Source: Giesbergeria sp.
GTDB taxonomy: Bacteria; Pseudomonadota; Gammaproteobacteria; Burkholderiales; Burkholderiaceae_C
DNA length: 64,000 nt
Reading direction: 5' to 3'
NCBI RefSeq assembly: GCF_028686475.1
Contig: NZ_JAQUCA010000016.1
Location: 1 to 64,000, forward strand
In this document: positions 16,114-26,457 of the stretch, in pieces
Numbering within the stretch: position 1 is the first letter of the stretch
Layout of the letters: the number at the start of each line of letters is the position of its first letter
Notes under the pieces: generated by a model
What the model was told of the DNA's origin: nothing
What the model saw: only the letters and a program-made list of their open reading frames with translations
Database searches by the model: none
Program-made: the position numbers and the translations under genes

Positions 16114-19062
16114 ATGACCATCCGCACCCCCAAAAAACTCATCGAAGTAGCCCTGCCGCTGGACGACATCAACGTGGCCAGCGCGCGCGAAAAATCTATC
16201 CGCCACGGCCACCCCAGCACCTTGCACCTGTGGTGGGCACGCCGCCCACTGGCCGCCGCACGGGCCGTTATTTTTGCCCAGATGGTGAACGACCCCGGTG
16301 GCGAGCGCGGCTACTACGCCGGTAAAACCCGCGCCCAAGCCGATGCCGAGCGCGAAAAACTGTTCCAAATTCTGCGCGACTTGGTGCTGTGGGAAAACAC
16401 CAACAACGAGGAAGTGCTGGCCCGCGCCCGCGCTGCCATTGCCGACAGCTGGCGCGAAACCTGCGCGCTCAACCAAGGCAAACCCGGCTTTGACCCCGAA
16501 CAACTGCCCGCCTTCCACGACCCCTTTGCCGGTGGCGGTGCGCTACCGCTAGAAGCCCAACGCTTGGGGCTAGAAAGCCACGCCTCTGACCTCAACCCGG
16601 TGGCCGTGACCATCAACAAGGCCATGATTGAGATTCCGCCCAAGTTTGCGGGCCGCGCCCCAGTGGGGCCGGAGATAGAGGCCGAACGCGGCACAAAAAA
16701 AGGCACCAAAAACGCCTTTGAAGATTGGAGCGGTGCCCGTGGCTTGGCCGAAGACGTGCGCCGCTATGGCGCGTGGATGCGCGAACAGGCCCAACAGCGC
16801 ATAGGCCATCTCTACCCCCGCATTGTGGTGACCAAGGAGATGCTGGCGGCCAACGACTTGGGCAAAAATGAAAAAGGCGAAACCTGCTACCAAAACCAAG
16901 GCTTGGCTGGGCTGCAAGCAGGCCAAGAACTGACCGTGATTGCCTGGCTGTAGGCGCGCACCGTGAAAAGCCCCAACCCGGCCTTTAGCCATGTGGACGT
17001 TCCTCTCGCCAGCAGCTTTATCTTGAGCAGCAAGGCGGGCAAAGAAGCCTGGGTGCAGCCGGTGGTGCAGGGCGACAGCTACCGTTTTGAGGTGCGCACG
17101 GGCAAGCCGCCGGAGAGTGCCAAGAACGGCACCAAGTTGGGGCGTGGTGCTAACTTTTGTTGCCTGATGTCGGATGCGCCGATTGAGCCCAAACACATCT
17201 ACGCCGAAGCCAACGCCGGGCGCATGGGTGCCAAGTTAATGGCCATCGTGGCCGAAGGAGCGCGCGGGCGTATTTACCTGGCACCGCTGCCTGAACACGA
17301 AGCCATTGCCCAACAGGCCCAGCCGCAATGGAAGCCGGAAACGGCCATGCCGGAAAACCCGCGCTGGTTCTCGCCACCGCTCTATGGTTTGAAAACCTAC
17401 GGCGACCTGTTCACCCCCCGCCAACTGGTGGCGCTGACCACGTTTTCCGATCTGGTGCCCGAAGCCATCGCCCGCATCCGCGCCGACGCCCTGGCCGCAG
17501 GCATGGCCGACGATGGCCGGGGGCTGGACGCTGGCGGCAACGGCGCTACGGCGTATGCGGAGGCGGTGGGGGTGTATTTGGCTTTTTCGATAGACAAAGC
17601 GTCGGACTACTGGTCGTCCATCTGCACTTGGCACTCCAGTAAAGACCTCATCCGGAATACGTTTGGAAGGCAAGCCATCCCGATGACTTGGGACTATGCC
17701 GAAACCAATCCTTTTTCGGATTCGGCAGGCAACGTCAGCAGTGGAATTGAATGGGCCTACAAGGCTCTCCAATTGATGCCCGCCAAAGCTGATGGGACAG
17801 CCGTTCAATCCGATGCCCAATCCCAAACCATCAGCGCGAACAAAGTCATTTCCACCGACCCGCCGTACTACGACAACATTGGCTACGCCGACCTGTCAGA
17901 TTTTTTTTACGTTTGGTTGCGCCGTAGCCTGCGACCTATCTTCCCGAACCTGTACGCCACACTGGCCGTGCCCAAAGCCGAAGAACTGATTGCCACGCCC
18001 TACCGTCACGGCAGCAAAGAAAAAGCCGAGGTTTTCTTTTTGGACGGCATGACCGCCGCCATGCACAACTTGGCCGCGCAGGCGCACCCCGCCTTTCCCG
18101 TCACCATCTACTACGCCTTCAAGCAAAGTGACACCAAAGACGACGGCAGCAGCACCCACAGCACCGGCTGGGAAACCTTTTTAGAAGCCGTGCTGCGCGC
18201 CGGTTTCACCCTCACCGGCACTTGGCCCATGCGTACCGAACTGGGCAACCGCATGATTGGCTCCGGCACCAACGCCCTAGCCTCCAGCATCGTGCTGGTT
18301 TGCCGCCCCCGCCCTGCCGATGCCGACACCATCAGCCGCCGCGAGTTTCAGCGCCAATTGCGCGAACAGCTCCCCGAAGCGCTAGAAACCATGATTGGCG
18401 GCAGCAGCGGCCAAAGCCCCATCGCTCCCGTCGATTTGGCCCAAGCCGCCATTGGCCCCGGCATGGGCATTTACAGCCAATACGCCGCCGTGCTCAACCA
18501 AGACGGCACGCCCATGAGCGTGCATGAGGCCCTCATCCTTATCAACCGCCAAATCACCGACTTTTTAACCCCTGATGCGGGCAGCTTCGATGCCGATACC
18601 CTGTTTGCCAACAGTTGGTTTGAGCAATACGGCTGGGCAGAAGGCCCGTTTGGCGAGGCCGACGTGCTGGCGCGTGGCAAAGGCACCAGCGTGGCCGGCG
18701 TGGCCGAAGCGGGCGTGGTACACAGCGGCGCGGGCAAAGTGCGCCTGCTGCGCTGGGCCGACTACGCCGCCGACTGGAACCCCGCCACCGACAACCGCGC
18801 CCCGGTGTGGGAGGCCGCCCACCACCTGATTCGCGCCCTCAACACCCAAGGCGAAAGCGCCGCCGGTGCCCTGCTGGCCGCCATGCCCGACAAAGCGGAG
18901 CCGGTGCGCCAACTGGCCTACCACCTCTACACCCTGTGCGAGCGCAAAAAATGGGCCGAAGACGCCCGCGCCTACAACGAACTCATCACCGCCTGGCACG
19001 CCGTGCTGCAAGCCAGCCGCGAAGAGGGGCCGCGTGGCGAGCAGTTGGGGTTTGAGGCGTGA
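16114..19062 (+). pseudogene. DUF1156 adenine-specific DNA methyltransferase split by an in-frame amber codon
   Basis: One continuous frame of 983 codons carries a TAG at 16951-16953 (codon 280). The upstream half has the DUF1156 start ([30 protein letters not shown]) and AdoMet motif [14 protein letters not shown] (about 136-148). The downstream half has the catalytic [10 protein letters not shown] motif (about 582) and the long C-terminal region. Family members read [16 protein letters not shown] across the junction, so TAG replaces a TGG Trp codon by one base change. A GTG ten bases after the stop (16963) could restart translation. If so, two polypeptides might reassemble; otherwise the modification enzyme is dead. 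It belongs to the module with the helicase and DUF499 ATPase. Confidence 0.85.
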
Positions 19063-19676
19063 CATCTGAAAAGAACTCTACCGAACCACCGTCTGCACCT
19101 CGGTTTCTCCCTGTGATGGACAGGTCGCCGCTGATTGCGCCCAACTACTTCAAGGTTGTCTTTTTCCGTGATAGGCAGCAAACGGCCCACGTGCCTTTGC
19201 GCAAGTGGGTGTGGTATGGCTGCCTCGAAGTGTTTTTTGGCGAGGAACTACTGGAGAGCTTGGTCACAACGGCTTCGCTCAGTGGCTCACCTGACGCAGA
19301 GGACCCAAAAGGAGAGTTTGGCTGGCCGCTACAACTGGGATTGCATATTCCCGCAGGCATTTTCTCGAACCTGTTTCGCAGACACCTTGTTGAACTCCTG
19401 TACTACAAGTTCTACTGTCAATACCAGCTGATCCAGCCTACGCCAGGTGTCTACGCAGAAGATAGTGGAGCGCATTTGGACGTTACGCGCGTGCGATTCA
19501 GACTGCGCAAATCCCTCCTGTACCAGTTGATTGCGTTCCGGCGCGTGTACATAGCTGAGGCTTTGGTGCTCAATGTAGCGATAGATGCCGTGGTGTTTGC
19601 GGCTAGCCAATGTCTTACAACAGCGTTGGTTGCTGCTGCTGTTGTCGAGGGTATGCGACGTCTTATGAAGCTCTGA
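19059..19676 (+). CDS. Hypothetical protein between methyltransferase and DUF499 genes
   Basis: A GTG start overlaps the methyltransferase stop by four bases (GTGA). The product is 205 residues with a proline-rich N-terminus, an aromatic-rich middle ([35 protein letters not shown]) and a hydrophobic C-terminal segment (about 170-198, [16 protein letters not shown]...[10 protein letters not shown]) that may be one membrane helix. No family is recognised. Its place inside the operon makes it a likely component or regulator of the system. The C-terminal 60 bases overlap a longer upstream reading of the DUF499 frame, which I start later. Confidence 0.6.
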   Translation: MTSEKNSTEPPSAPRFLPVMDRSPLIAPNYFKVVFFRDRQQTAHVPLRKWVWYGCLEVFFGEELLESLVTTASLSGSPDAEDPKGEFGWPLQLGLHIPAGIFSNLFRRHLVELLYYKFYCQYQLIQPTPGVYAEDSGAHLDVTRVRFRLRKSLLYQLIAFRRVYIAEALVLNVAIDAVVFAASQCLTTALVAAAVVEGMRRLMKL

Positions 19677-19717
19677 TACTCGAACGTGATCTCAACAAGA
19701 ACGAAACCAGCTGGACT

Positions 19718-22573
19718 ATGACCATCAAACCTTGGCGCGAAGTCGCCCACCCCCATAAAGACGTGCTGCAAGGCACCTTCAAGCAAAGCGAATTTGCGGC
19801 GGATATTTCGCAAGTCCACACCGGCACCGCGCCCGAGGAATACCAAGATGCCGAGAAGTTTTTTGCCCGCACTTTTATCACCGAGGGCATGCGCCTGCTG
19901 CTGCAAAGCGTGGCTGAGCGGCTCTCGGGTCGGGGGGGTGATCCGGTCATCCAGCTGCAAACGGCCTTTGGTGGTGGCAAAACGCACACCCTGCTGACGG
20001 TGTACCACTTGGCCAGCCGCCAGTGCCCGACAGAAAAGTTGGCAGGCATTCCGCCCATTCTGGATGCAGCAGGCATTGCCTCGCTGCCTCAAGCGCGCGT
20101 GGCGGTGGTTGATGGCATTAAGTTCTCGCCCAGTCTGGCGCGCTCACACGCAGGCATCACGGTGAACACCTTGTGGGGCGATTTGGCCGTGCAACTGCTG
20201 GGTGCTGAAGGCTATGCGCTGCTGGCCGATGCCGACCAAGCAGGCACCTCGCCGGGCAAGGATGTTTTGACCACGCTGCTGGAGCGCGCCGCGCCGTGCG
20301 TGGTGCTGCTCGATGAGTTGGTGGCCTATGTGCGCCAGTTGGAGCCAGGCAAGAGCTACCCCGGCGGCACGTTCGACAGCAACATCACCTTCATTCAGGC
20401 CCTGACCGAGGCCATGAAGGGGGTACCTAATGCCATCTTGCTGGCTTCGCTGCCCGAATCGGAAACCGAGGCTGCAGGCACCCATGGCCAGCGTGCCCTG
20501 ACGGTGCTGGAAAAGTACTTTGGCCGGGTGGAGTCGGTGTGGAAACCGGTGGGTACCGAGGAGGCGTTTGAAATTGTGCGCCGCCGCCTGTTCGACTCTG
20601 CGGGCGACCCAGTGCAGATACAGGCCACCGCGCGGACGTTTGGCGAGCTGTACCGCCAGAACCCGAGCAAATTTCCTGCAGAGGTACAAAAGGCGCACTA
20701 CGAGGAGCGCATCGCCAATGCGTATCCCATCCACCCGGAGGTATTTGACCGGCTGTACGATGACTGGTCAACGCTGGACAAATTCCAGCGCACGCGCGGT
20801 GTGCTGCAGTACCTGGCCATCATCATCCACCGCCTGTGGAACAGCAACGATAAGGATGCGCTCATCATGCCTGGCTCGCTGCCGCTGGACGATGCGGTGG
20901 TGCGCAACAAGAGCATTCACTACCTGCCCACCGGTTGGGAGCCGGTGATTGAGAGTGAGATAGACGGCCCACGCTCTACCGCCGCCGATGTGGATGGCCA
21001 TGACACCCGCTTTGGCAGCGTGCAGGCTGCCCGGCGCGTGGCGCGCACGGTGTTTTTGGGCAGTGCGCCCTCGAATGCTGCCCAGGCGGTGCGGGGTATT
21101 CGCGTGCAAGGCATTTTGTTGGGCACTGCCCAGCCTGGGCAGCCGGTGGGTACCTATGAGGATGTCATCAAGCGCTTGCGCGATCGCCTGCATTACCTCT
21201 ACGGCGAAAAAGACAGCTACTGGTTTGACACCCGCCCCAACCTGCGCCGTGAGATGGAGGCGCGCAAAGCCAATTTAAAGGAAGACGAGGATGTAGTGCC
21301 GCTCTTGAAAGAGCGTGTGAATCGAGTGTTTTCTAAGGGCAACCATTTCGCTGCCATCCATGTGTTTGTGCCATCGGCAGACATCCCGGATGAGTTCGGT
21401 AATGGGCCGCGCTTGGTGGTATTGCCACCCAATGCAGGCTACCGCAAGCAGGATGAGTCGTTGGCCTTGCGGGCTGCCACCGAGGTGCTGGAAAAGCGCG
21501 GCGACGCGCCACGGCTCAAACGCAACCGCCTGATTTTCTTGGCACCCGATGGCGATGCCGTGCAGCGCCTGCGCGATGCGGCACGCACGTATCTGGCCTG
21601 GAAATCCATCGTAGAGGACGTACACAACCGGCGCATCGATCTGGGCACCTACCAAGCTGACCAAGCCAAGCGCGCCATGGAAAGCGCTGAGGACAGCGTC
21701 AAACAAATGGTGCGCGAGACCTATCGCTGGCTGATGGTACCCACCGAAGAAATGGTGCGTGGCAAGCTGACACTGCGCTGGGAAGCTGTAGCTTTGTCGG
21801 CATCTGCATCGAACTTGGTGGATGCCATCGAAAGCAAGCTGAAAGAAGAAGAATGGCTGGTGAGTACCTGGTCGCCCGTTCACCTAAACCGGATGCTGAA
21901 TCAGTGGTATTTCAACAAAGAGGGTGTTACCGACGTGTCGGCCTTGAAGGTGTGGCAAGACACTTGCCAGTATCTGTACCTACCGCGGCTGCTGAACTCG
22001 GATGTGTTTATGCAGGCCATGACGGCTGGCTGCGCAACCCAGGATGGCTTCGCTGTCGCCAGCGCGCGTGAAGGGGATAGATGGTTGGGTTTTGTCTATG
22101 GCCGACCAGCGGTGTTTTCTCTCAACCAAGACGAACGCCTGATTTCGCATACGGAAGCGCAAGCCCACCAGCAGAAGCTGGATGAAGAAACAGCCACAAA
22201 ACAGCGTGAACGGGAGGCAGAACGCCAGCCGGAAGAGAAAGGTGGACGCACGGACACATCACCCCCCAGTACCCATCCTTCTGGAATGCCTCCCACTATT
22301 TTGCCTCCCCCGGCGAAACTGCCAGTTGCTGTATCCCTACCCAACCGTTTTTTTGGAATGGTAGAGGTGGACGCGACGACCGCGACGATAAACTTTTCGA
22401 CCATCGTGAATGAGGTGATTCAGCACTTTGCCGCACTGAATGGCGTGGATGTCACGGTCACCGTCGAGATAGAGGCGCGCACACGCGATGGCTTCGATGA
22501 TGGCTTACAGCGCACCATTAAGGAGAACTGTGGGGTGTTGAAATTCCGTTCTGCTGACTTTGAGCAGGACTAG
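19718..22573 (+). CDS. DUF499 AAA+ ATPase of a defence system
   Basis: From the ATG at 19718 ([17 protein letters not shown]) the protein is 951 residues. It carries the DUF499 N-terminal region with Walker [14 protein letters not shown] (about 81-93) and a Walker B-like [11 protein letters not shown] (about 191-201). A long middle region and a Pro/Glu-rich linker (about 815-870) precede a small C-terminal domain. DUF499 proteins (COG1483) are related to the BrxC/PglY ATPases of BREX/Pgl and typically accompany DUF1156 methyltransferases and SNF2 helicases in defence islands. An ATG at 19610 would overlap the previous gene. No PglZ phosphatase gene is present, so this is not standard BREX. 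Confidence 0.88.
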   Translation: MTIKPWREVAHPHKDVLQGTFKQSEFAADISQVHTGTAPEEYQDAEKFFARTFITEGMRLLLQSVAERLSGRGGDPVIQLQTAFGGGKTHTLLTVYHLASRQCPTEKLAGIPPILDAAGIASLPQARVAVVDGIKFSPSLARSHAGITVNTLWGDLAVQLLGAEGYALLADADQAGTSPGKDVLTTLLERAAPCVVLLDELVAYVRQLEPGKSYPGGTFDSNITFIQALTEAMKGVPNAILLASLPESETEAAGTHGQRALTVLEKYFGRVESVWKPVGTEEAFEIVRRRLFDSAGDPVQIQATARTFGELYRQNPSKFPAEVQKAHYEERIANAYPIHPEVFDRLYDDWSTLDKFQRTRGVLQYLAIIIHRLWNSNDKDALIMPGSLPLDDAVVRNKSIHYLPTGWEPVIESEIDGPRSTAADVDGHDTRFGSVQAARRVARTVFLGSAPSNAAQAVRGIRVQGILLGTAQPGQPVGTYEDVIKRLRDRLHYLYGEKDSYWFDTRPNLRREMEARKANLKEDEDVVPLLKERVNRVFSKGNHFAAIHVFVPSADIPDEFGNGPRLVVLPPNAGYRKQDESLALRAATEVLEKRGDAPRLKRNRLIFLAPDGDAVQRLRDAARTYLAWKSIVEDVHNRRIDLGTYQADQAKRAMESAEDSVKQMVRETYRWLMVPTEEMVRGKLTLRWEAVALSASASNLVDAIESKLKEEEWLVSTWSPVHLNRMLNQWYFNKEGVTDVSALKVWQDTCQYLYLPRLLNSDVFMQAMTAGCATQDGFAVASAREGDRWLGFVYGRPAVFSLNQDERLISHTEAQAHQQKLDEETATKQREREAERQPEEKGGRTDTSPPSTHPSGMPPTILPPPAKLPVAVSLPNRFFGMVEVDATTATINFSTIVNEVIQHFAALNGVDVTVTVEIEARTRDGFDDGLQRTIKENCGVLKFRSADFEQD

Positions 22574-22636
22574 GGGTAGAAGAATGGGTGACCAAGACAT
22601 AATGGCCCACAATAATTTCTGAGTGTAACGTAACGC

Positions 22637-23548
22637 ATGACAAAGAAGAACAAGGGTGCTTCAGCCGAGGTTCTCAATGGGAATGTGCTGGATCAGATCA
22701 AGCGCGCGGCGGTCGTCGCGATGTTCGCCGACGACGAGCTCATGGACACCTTGGTGCTTAAAGGCGGAAATGCCATGGACTTGATCCACCGGGTGAGCTC
22801 GCGGGCATCAGTCGACCTGGATTTTTCGATGCAGGCAGATCTCGATTACGAGGCGACACTACCGCGTCTCGAGAAAGCACTCACCAGCACCTTCGCAGCG
22901 CACGGTTATCGAGCCTTCGACATCAAGCTGAACGTACGGCCAGGCCAGATGCCCGATGAGCTCTCAAAGTTCTGGGGGGGATATTTGGTCGAGTTCAAGC
23001 TGATTAGCCAGAATCGGGCGAAAGAAATTGGCGAGAACCTTGAGCAAATGCGGCGCGAAGCAATCAACTTGGGGGAAGGCCCAAAATTCACAATCGATAT
23101 TTCCCGCCATGAGTACGTCGGAGATAAAGAGTCACACGACCTAGACGGCTACACGATCTACGTCTACTCTCCGCTCATGATCGTCGGCGAGAAATTACGC
23201 GCAATTTGTCAGCAAATGCCGGCGTACGGGCAGGTCATCCATCGCTCGAAGCCAGGTACCCAGCGTGCACGTGATTTTGTGGATATCGAAGCTCTGGTGC
23301 GCCATTTCAGCTTGGACATGGCATCCGAAAAAGCACTCTCGATGATCCGCCAAATCTTCGAATCCAAGCGCGTGCCCTTAGCCTTCCTCAAAGATATCGG
23401 CACTCAGTCCACGCGAGACTTCCATGCCATCGGCTTTGACTCTGTCATCGCAACGATGCGGCCTGGCGTGTATGTTGAACCCTTCGACTTCTATTTCGAA
23501 TTTGTCAACAGCCTGGCATCAAAGCTCAAATCCCTCTGGGACGTATAA
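22637..23548 (+). CDS. abiEii: AbiEii/AbiGii-family nucleotidyltransferase toxin
   Basis: The 303-residue protein has the family's nucleotidyltransferase core: LKGGNAMDLIHRV at 41-53 (the GS-like motif), ASVDLDFSM at 57-65 with the metal-binding DxD (Asp60, Asp62), and the conserved MIVGEKLRAI (about 180-190). AbiEii toxins modify tRNA or otherwise use GTP to stop growth when phage infection removes the antitoxin. The gene is 63 bases past the DUF499 gene in the same direction. Odd: the cognate antitoxin is encoded convergently and overlaps its 3' end by 30 bases, instead of lying upstream in the same operon. Confidence 0.85.
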   Translation: MTKKNKGASAEVLNGNVLDQIKRAAVVAMFADDELMDTLVLKGGNAMDLIHRVSSRASVDLDFSMQADLDYEATLPRLEKALTSTFAAHGYRAFDIKLNVRPGQMPDELSKFWGGYLVEFKLISQNRAKEIGENLEQMRREAINLGEGPKFTIDISRHEYVGDKESHDLDGYTIYVYSPLMIVGEKLRAICQQMPAYGQVIHRSKPGTQRARDFVDIEALVRHFSLDMASEKALSMIRQIFESKRVPLAFLKDIGTQSTRDFHAIGFDSVIATMRPGVYVEPFDFYFEFVNSLASKLKSLWDV

Positions 23549-24418
23549 GCGCCACCGGCTCACATACCTCATGGCCGTCATGCCATGCGTCAGATAGAAG
23601 TCACGCTCCATTGGTACCCTCCCGAACAGATCAACCACTGACTGCTTGTATCCCGCACGCTCTAGGTAGTAACCGATGGCCTGATGGTAGGGGTAGCCGA
23701 AATCCATACGCTTAAGCATAGCAAGCATAGCGTTGCCAGAAACTTCGCCCCGGGCTTTCTCAAATGCTTTCGCGACCTCAGGGACACCGCCGGCGTAAAA
23801 CGGACGCACCGTCACATCAATTAGGGTTCGTTCCAGCGTTGTATAGCTCAGCCTCAAAGGCCTTTCTCCACCCCAATTTACTGTACCTAACGTGATGCCA
23901 TTCCACTCCTGGTAAGCGCTTTCCAGCAGCACGACTCTGCCAAGGTCGGCTGGCAACGTTACCGCATTTTTCGAAACACGTGGCAGCTGCTTGAATGCCA
24001 TATCGATATCTGCTTGGTCGAACACCTCGCCGGAAATACGTACGTCAGAGCTGCGGGGCTTCTCCCTAGAGATGTACACCGTCTTCGGCACCTGCTCAGT
24101 CAGGCCATGGATACGTAAAGCGGTGTAATGGCTGAAGTAGCTGCGATCAATCAATGCGTTGAGTACCTCAAGCGTTGGCACATCGCCCCACGTGAAACCC
24201 GTCACGACGCGATTTGGGAACTCAAACCGCACCTCCTGTAGCTGAGTTTTGTCCAGCATGAACTTCAGAAACGAGTTGATAGTCATGGACTTGGTCAGCC
24301 GCCAAAAATCCCTGTGCATAGCAAAGATTTTTGAGACTGCTCGAGGCCTAAGTACCGGATGTCCCTGTGCGAATTCGGCAACGATATCCGGCTTGGCGAT
24401 CTGGATGCGCGTAACCAT
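23519..24418 (-). CDS. AbiEi-like antitoxin/transcription repressor
   Basis: Starting at the ATG at 24416-24418 (MVTRIQIAKPDIVAEF) the product is 299 residues. It has an N-terminal winged-helix-like region, then a conserved middle (TWGDVPTLEVLNALIDRSYFSHYTALRIHG, partial) typical of AbiEi/DUF6088-like antitoxins, and a C-terminal domain with TTLERTLIDVTVRPFY, the hallmark of AbiEi C-domains. I prefer this start because the longer frame (from 24511) would read through a perfect palindrome that looks like the operator. It would neutralise the convergent AbiEii toxin and repress its own gene by binding the two palindromes upstream. The 3' ends of the two genes overlap by 30 bases. Confidence 0.8.
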   Translation of the reverse strand: MVTRIQIAKPDIVAEFAQGHPVLRPRAVSKIFAMHRDFWRLTKSMTINSFLKFMLDKTQLQEVRFEFPNRVVTGFTWGDVPTLEVLNALIDRSYFSHYTALRIHGLTEQVPKTVYISREKPRSSDVRISGEVFDQADIDMAFKQLPRVSKNAVTLPADLGRVVLLESAYQEWNGITLGTVNWGGERPLRLSYTTLERTLIDVTVRPFYAGGVPEVAKAFEKARGEVSGNAMLAMLKRMDFGYPYHQAIGYYLERAGYKQSVVDLFGRVPMERDFYLTHGMTAMRYVSRWRLYVPEGFEL

Positions 24419-24425
24419 TATTTTT

Positions 24426-24453
24426 TGCTGTCGTGCATATATGCACGACAGCA
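24426..24453. promoter_or_regulatory. Palindromic operator 1 upstream of the AbiEi-like gene
   Basis: A perfect 28-bp palindrome centred on TGCATATATGCA (half-site TGCTGTCGTGCATA). It lies 8 bases before the chosen start codon. A second palindrome with the same 12-bp core is 112 bp upstream. Published AbiEi antitoxins autoregulate through two inverted repeats, which this matches. Confidence 0.75.
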
Positions 24454-24537
24454 TAGCACAATTTTCTGCGAAGAACCCCTTGTAAATCAAGGTATTAGGC
24501 ATGTATCGCAAGCGTGTAAATTGACGAATTTATGATA

Positions 24538-24565
24538 CACTGTGCTGCATATATGCAGCACAGTG
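24538..24565. promoter_or_regulatory. Palindromic operator 2 upstream of the AbiEi-like gene
   Basis: A perfect 28-bp palindrome (half-site CACTGTGCTGCATA) sharing the core TGCATATATGCA with operator 1. The outer arms differ, so the shared core plus two-fold symmetry points to a common binding protein rather than a simple duplication. Confidence 0.75.
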
Positions 24566-24946
24566 CAAAAACAATCCTTTGCTGGGGTCACTATAGGGGT
24601 CGTCGCAGAATTCGGAAAAAAATCTACAGGGACTTCCCAAGTAGTCAAGTGTCAAGTGCGGTAGGCATTGCTCTTTTTGAAGGCAACTTCCTAGTGCCTG
24701 ACGTGGACCAAGCTGCTTGAAACGAGGAACAGACTGCTTATCTACAGTCGGGCTTATTGCGCACTTAGTGCGGCCCCAGATACCAACCGCTCAGCAGGTC
24801 TCTATTCGTACATCGTGGCATCCATAGACCCACAATTTTTTCCTCGAGCTTACCCACTGCCGGTCTGACCTGTTCAATGCATCTTCGATTTCACGTCTGA
24901 CAAGGAAAGAGAATTCGTGGTTAGTGAACGTTGCCGTCCTAGCTGC
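24566..24946. other. Noncoding tail of IS1111 element and Tn3-like end
   Basis: No gene. At 24596 begins GGGGTCGTCGCAGAATTCGG, matching the outer half of Tn3-family terminal repeats. The part from about 24720 to 24946 lies downstream of the minus-strand IS1111 transposase, where this IS group carries its guide-RNA tail. It contains AGGTCAGACCG (complement near 24863), which recurs in the tail of the IS1111 fragment at 36152. Confidence 0.45.
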
Positions 24947-26017
24947 TTAGGTTGGCATCGATATGATTCCAGCTGGTGGGATGCTGACATGGTGCGCGTC
25001 GTAGCGTTTGGTTCCGCTCATGACAGCCCACAGAATCCGCGCCTTCTTGTTAGCCAGCGCTACGACGGCTTTGTGCCAGCCACCGCGTTGACGCAATCGT
25101 TGCGCCCACTGCGAGATGGGGTCATCATTGTGCTTACCGACCAACACGACAGACTTTGCACCCTGTATCAGCAGGTTTCTCAGGTAATTACTGCCGCGCT
25201 TGGTGATGCTACCCAAACTAGTCTTGCCACCACTGGAATTTTGTTTGGGTGTCAGCCCAAGCCAGGCACCGAATTGGGCACCATTCTTGAATTGTTTGAA
25301 GTCACCGACCGTGGCTATAACCGCTGATGCAGTGATGGGGCCGACCCCTTTGAGCTCAGCGGCGCGTTGAACCTGTTCATCCTCTTTCTGGTGGGCAGCA
25401 ATACGTTCGTCGCACCATTGGATATGCACCTCAAGTTCTCGCCAGTGCGCTTGGGCTCTTTGCAATACCAAGCCGGCCATCGCGGCGATGTCGTTGGTGG
25501 CAACTTCCAGTACGTCGTTGAGGTGCTGGCGTAGGATGGCGGGTTTCTGGGGAAGAACTACACCGAACTCAGCCAATAGGCCGCGGATGCGGTTGATGCA
25601 GGCCGTGCGTTCCTCCTTGAGGGCTTCACGCAAACGATGTACACACAGCATGCCCTGCTGAGCCAGCGTCTTGGATGGCACGAAGTTCATGTGTGGCCTA
25701 GAAGCGGCCTCACAGACGGCAGCCGCATCGTTGGCATCGTTCTTTCCGCTTTTACCTTGGATGCGCTAGGGCGCAACGAACTGGGCCGGAAGCATGCGCG
25801 CATCCAAACCCCGTTGAAGCAGTTGGCGACACCAGTGGTGGGCACCGCTGCAAGCTTCCATCGCCACGAGGCAACCTGCGGGCAGCTCAGCACACCAGGC
25901 TAGGAACCTCTCGCGCTTGAGCGCGCGGTTAGTCACCACTTTGCCAACGGCATCGACTGCATGGACTTGGATGAGGTTCTTGGCCAAATCAACGCCAACT
26001 CGGGTAATGTTGTTCAT
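24947..26017 (-). pseudogene. IS1111-group (IS110 family) transposase, amber-interrupted
   Basis: One frame of about 356 codons is interrupted by a TAG at 25766-25768, in ...LPAQFVAP-stop-RIQGKSGKNDAND. Relatives have Tyr here, so a single base change made the stop. The N-terminal DEDD/RuvC-like domain (VGVDLAKNLIQVHAVD, MEACSGAHHW, KNDANDAAAV) and the C-terminal Transposase_20 domain (LKGVGPITASAVIATVGD, FGAWLGLTPKQNSSGGK, with the catalytic Ser in NSSGG) are otherwise complete. Such recombinases insert circular IS DNA guided by a bridge RNA; this copy is probably inactive. Confidence 0.85.
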
Positions 26018-26457
26018 GGGACTTCTCCTTGCGGCTGCAGATTGACTTCCAACGGGCCAATCTTGGCACTACGATGCCGTCTCTGGAAGTGGGAAGTCCC
26101 TTCGTATTCGTACGTTAAGCCTCTAGCCTCTCTCACAAACAGTGGTCTACGAGAACGCTATGTAAGAACACTGGCCCAACTCGGAGACTGTGGCACTGAA
26201 AGTTCTCGAAAACCATTCTTGGATCAACCGTAGGAGAGCGGCGAGTTTCGAGAACTAGGTCATGCGTTGACTATCGAACGCTGCTCCATGCGCTTCGTCA
26301 CCAATAGCAACTGCGTGACACCTGCCGAAGCTGGCTTAGCGAATGAAAGGGACTTCCCCGTCCTTGGTACTCCCCCCCTTGCGGCCTACAGTTTGCAGCC
26401 AAAAATACCATGACGGAGAGGCTCTACTGTTCATCAACTGACCTGAGAGGTGAAGTC
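26018..26457. other. Region between two head-to-head IS1111 copies
   Basis: No gene is apparent. It holds the short left ends of the two IS1111 elements, which are transcribed away from each other. Similar stretches (GGGACTTCTCCTTGCGGC at about 26018 and GGGACTTCCCC...CTTGCGGC at about 26350) appear near both starts. The middle ~250 bases are unassigned. Confidence 0.4.

Noticed and set aside
10551-22573. Labelling the helicase/DUF1156/DUF499 operon as BREX or DISARM
   Set aside because: No PglZ, BrxA, DrmA, DrmB or DrmC gene is present; only related components are shared.
24419-24511. Longer N-terminus for the AbiEi-like protein (start at 24511)
   Set aside because: It would translate through a perfect palindrome that fits an operator, and the family N-terminus begins near MVTRIQ.
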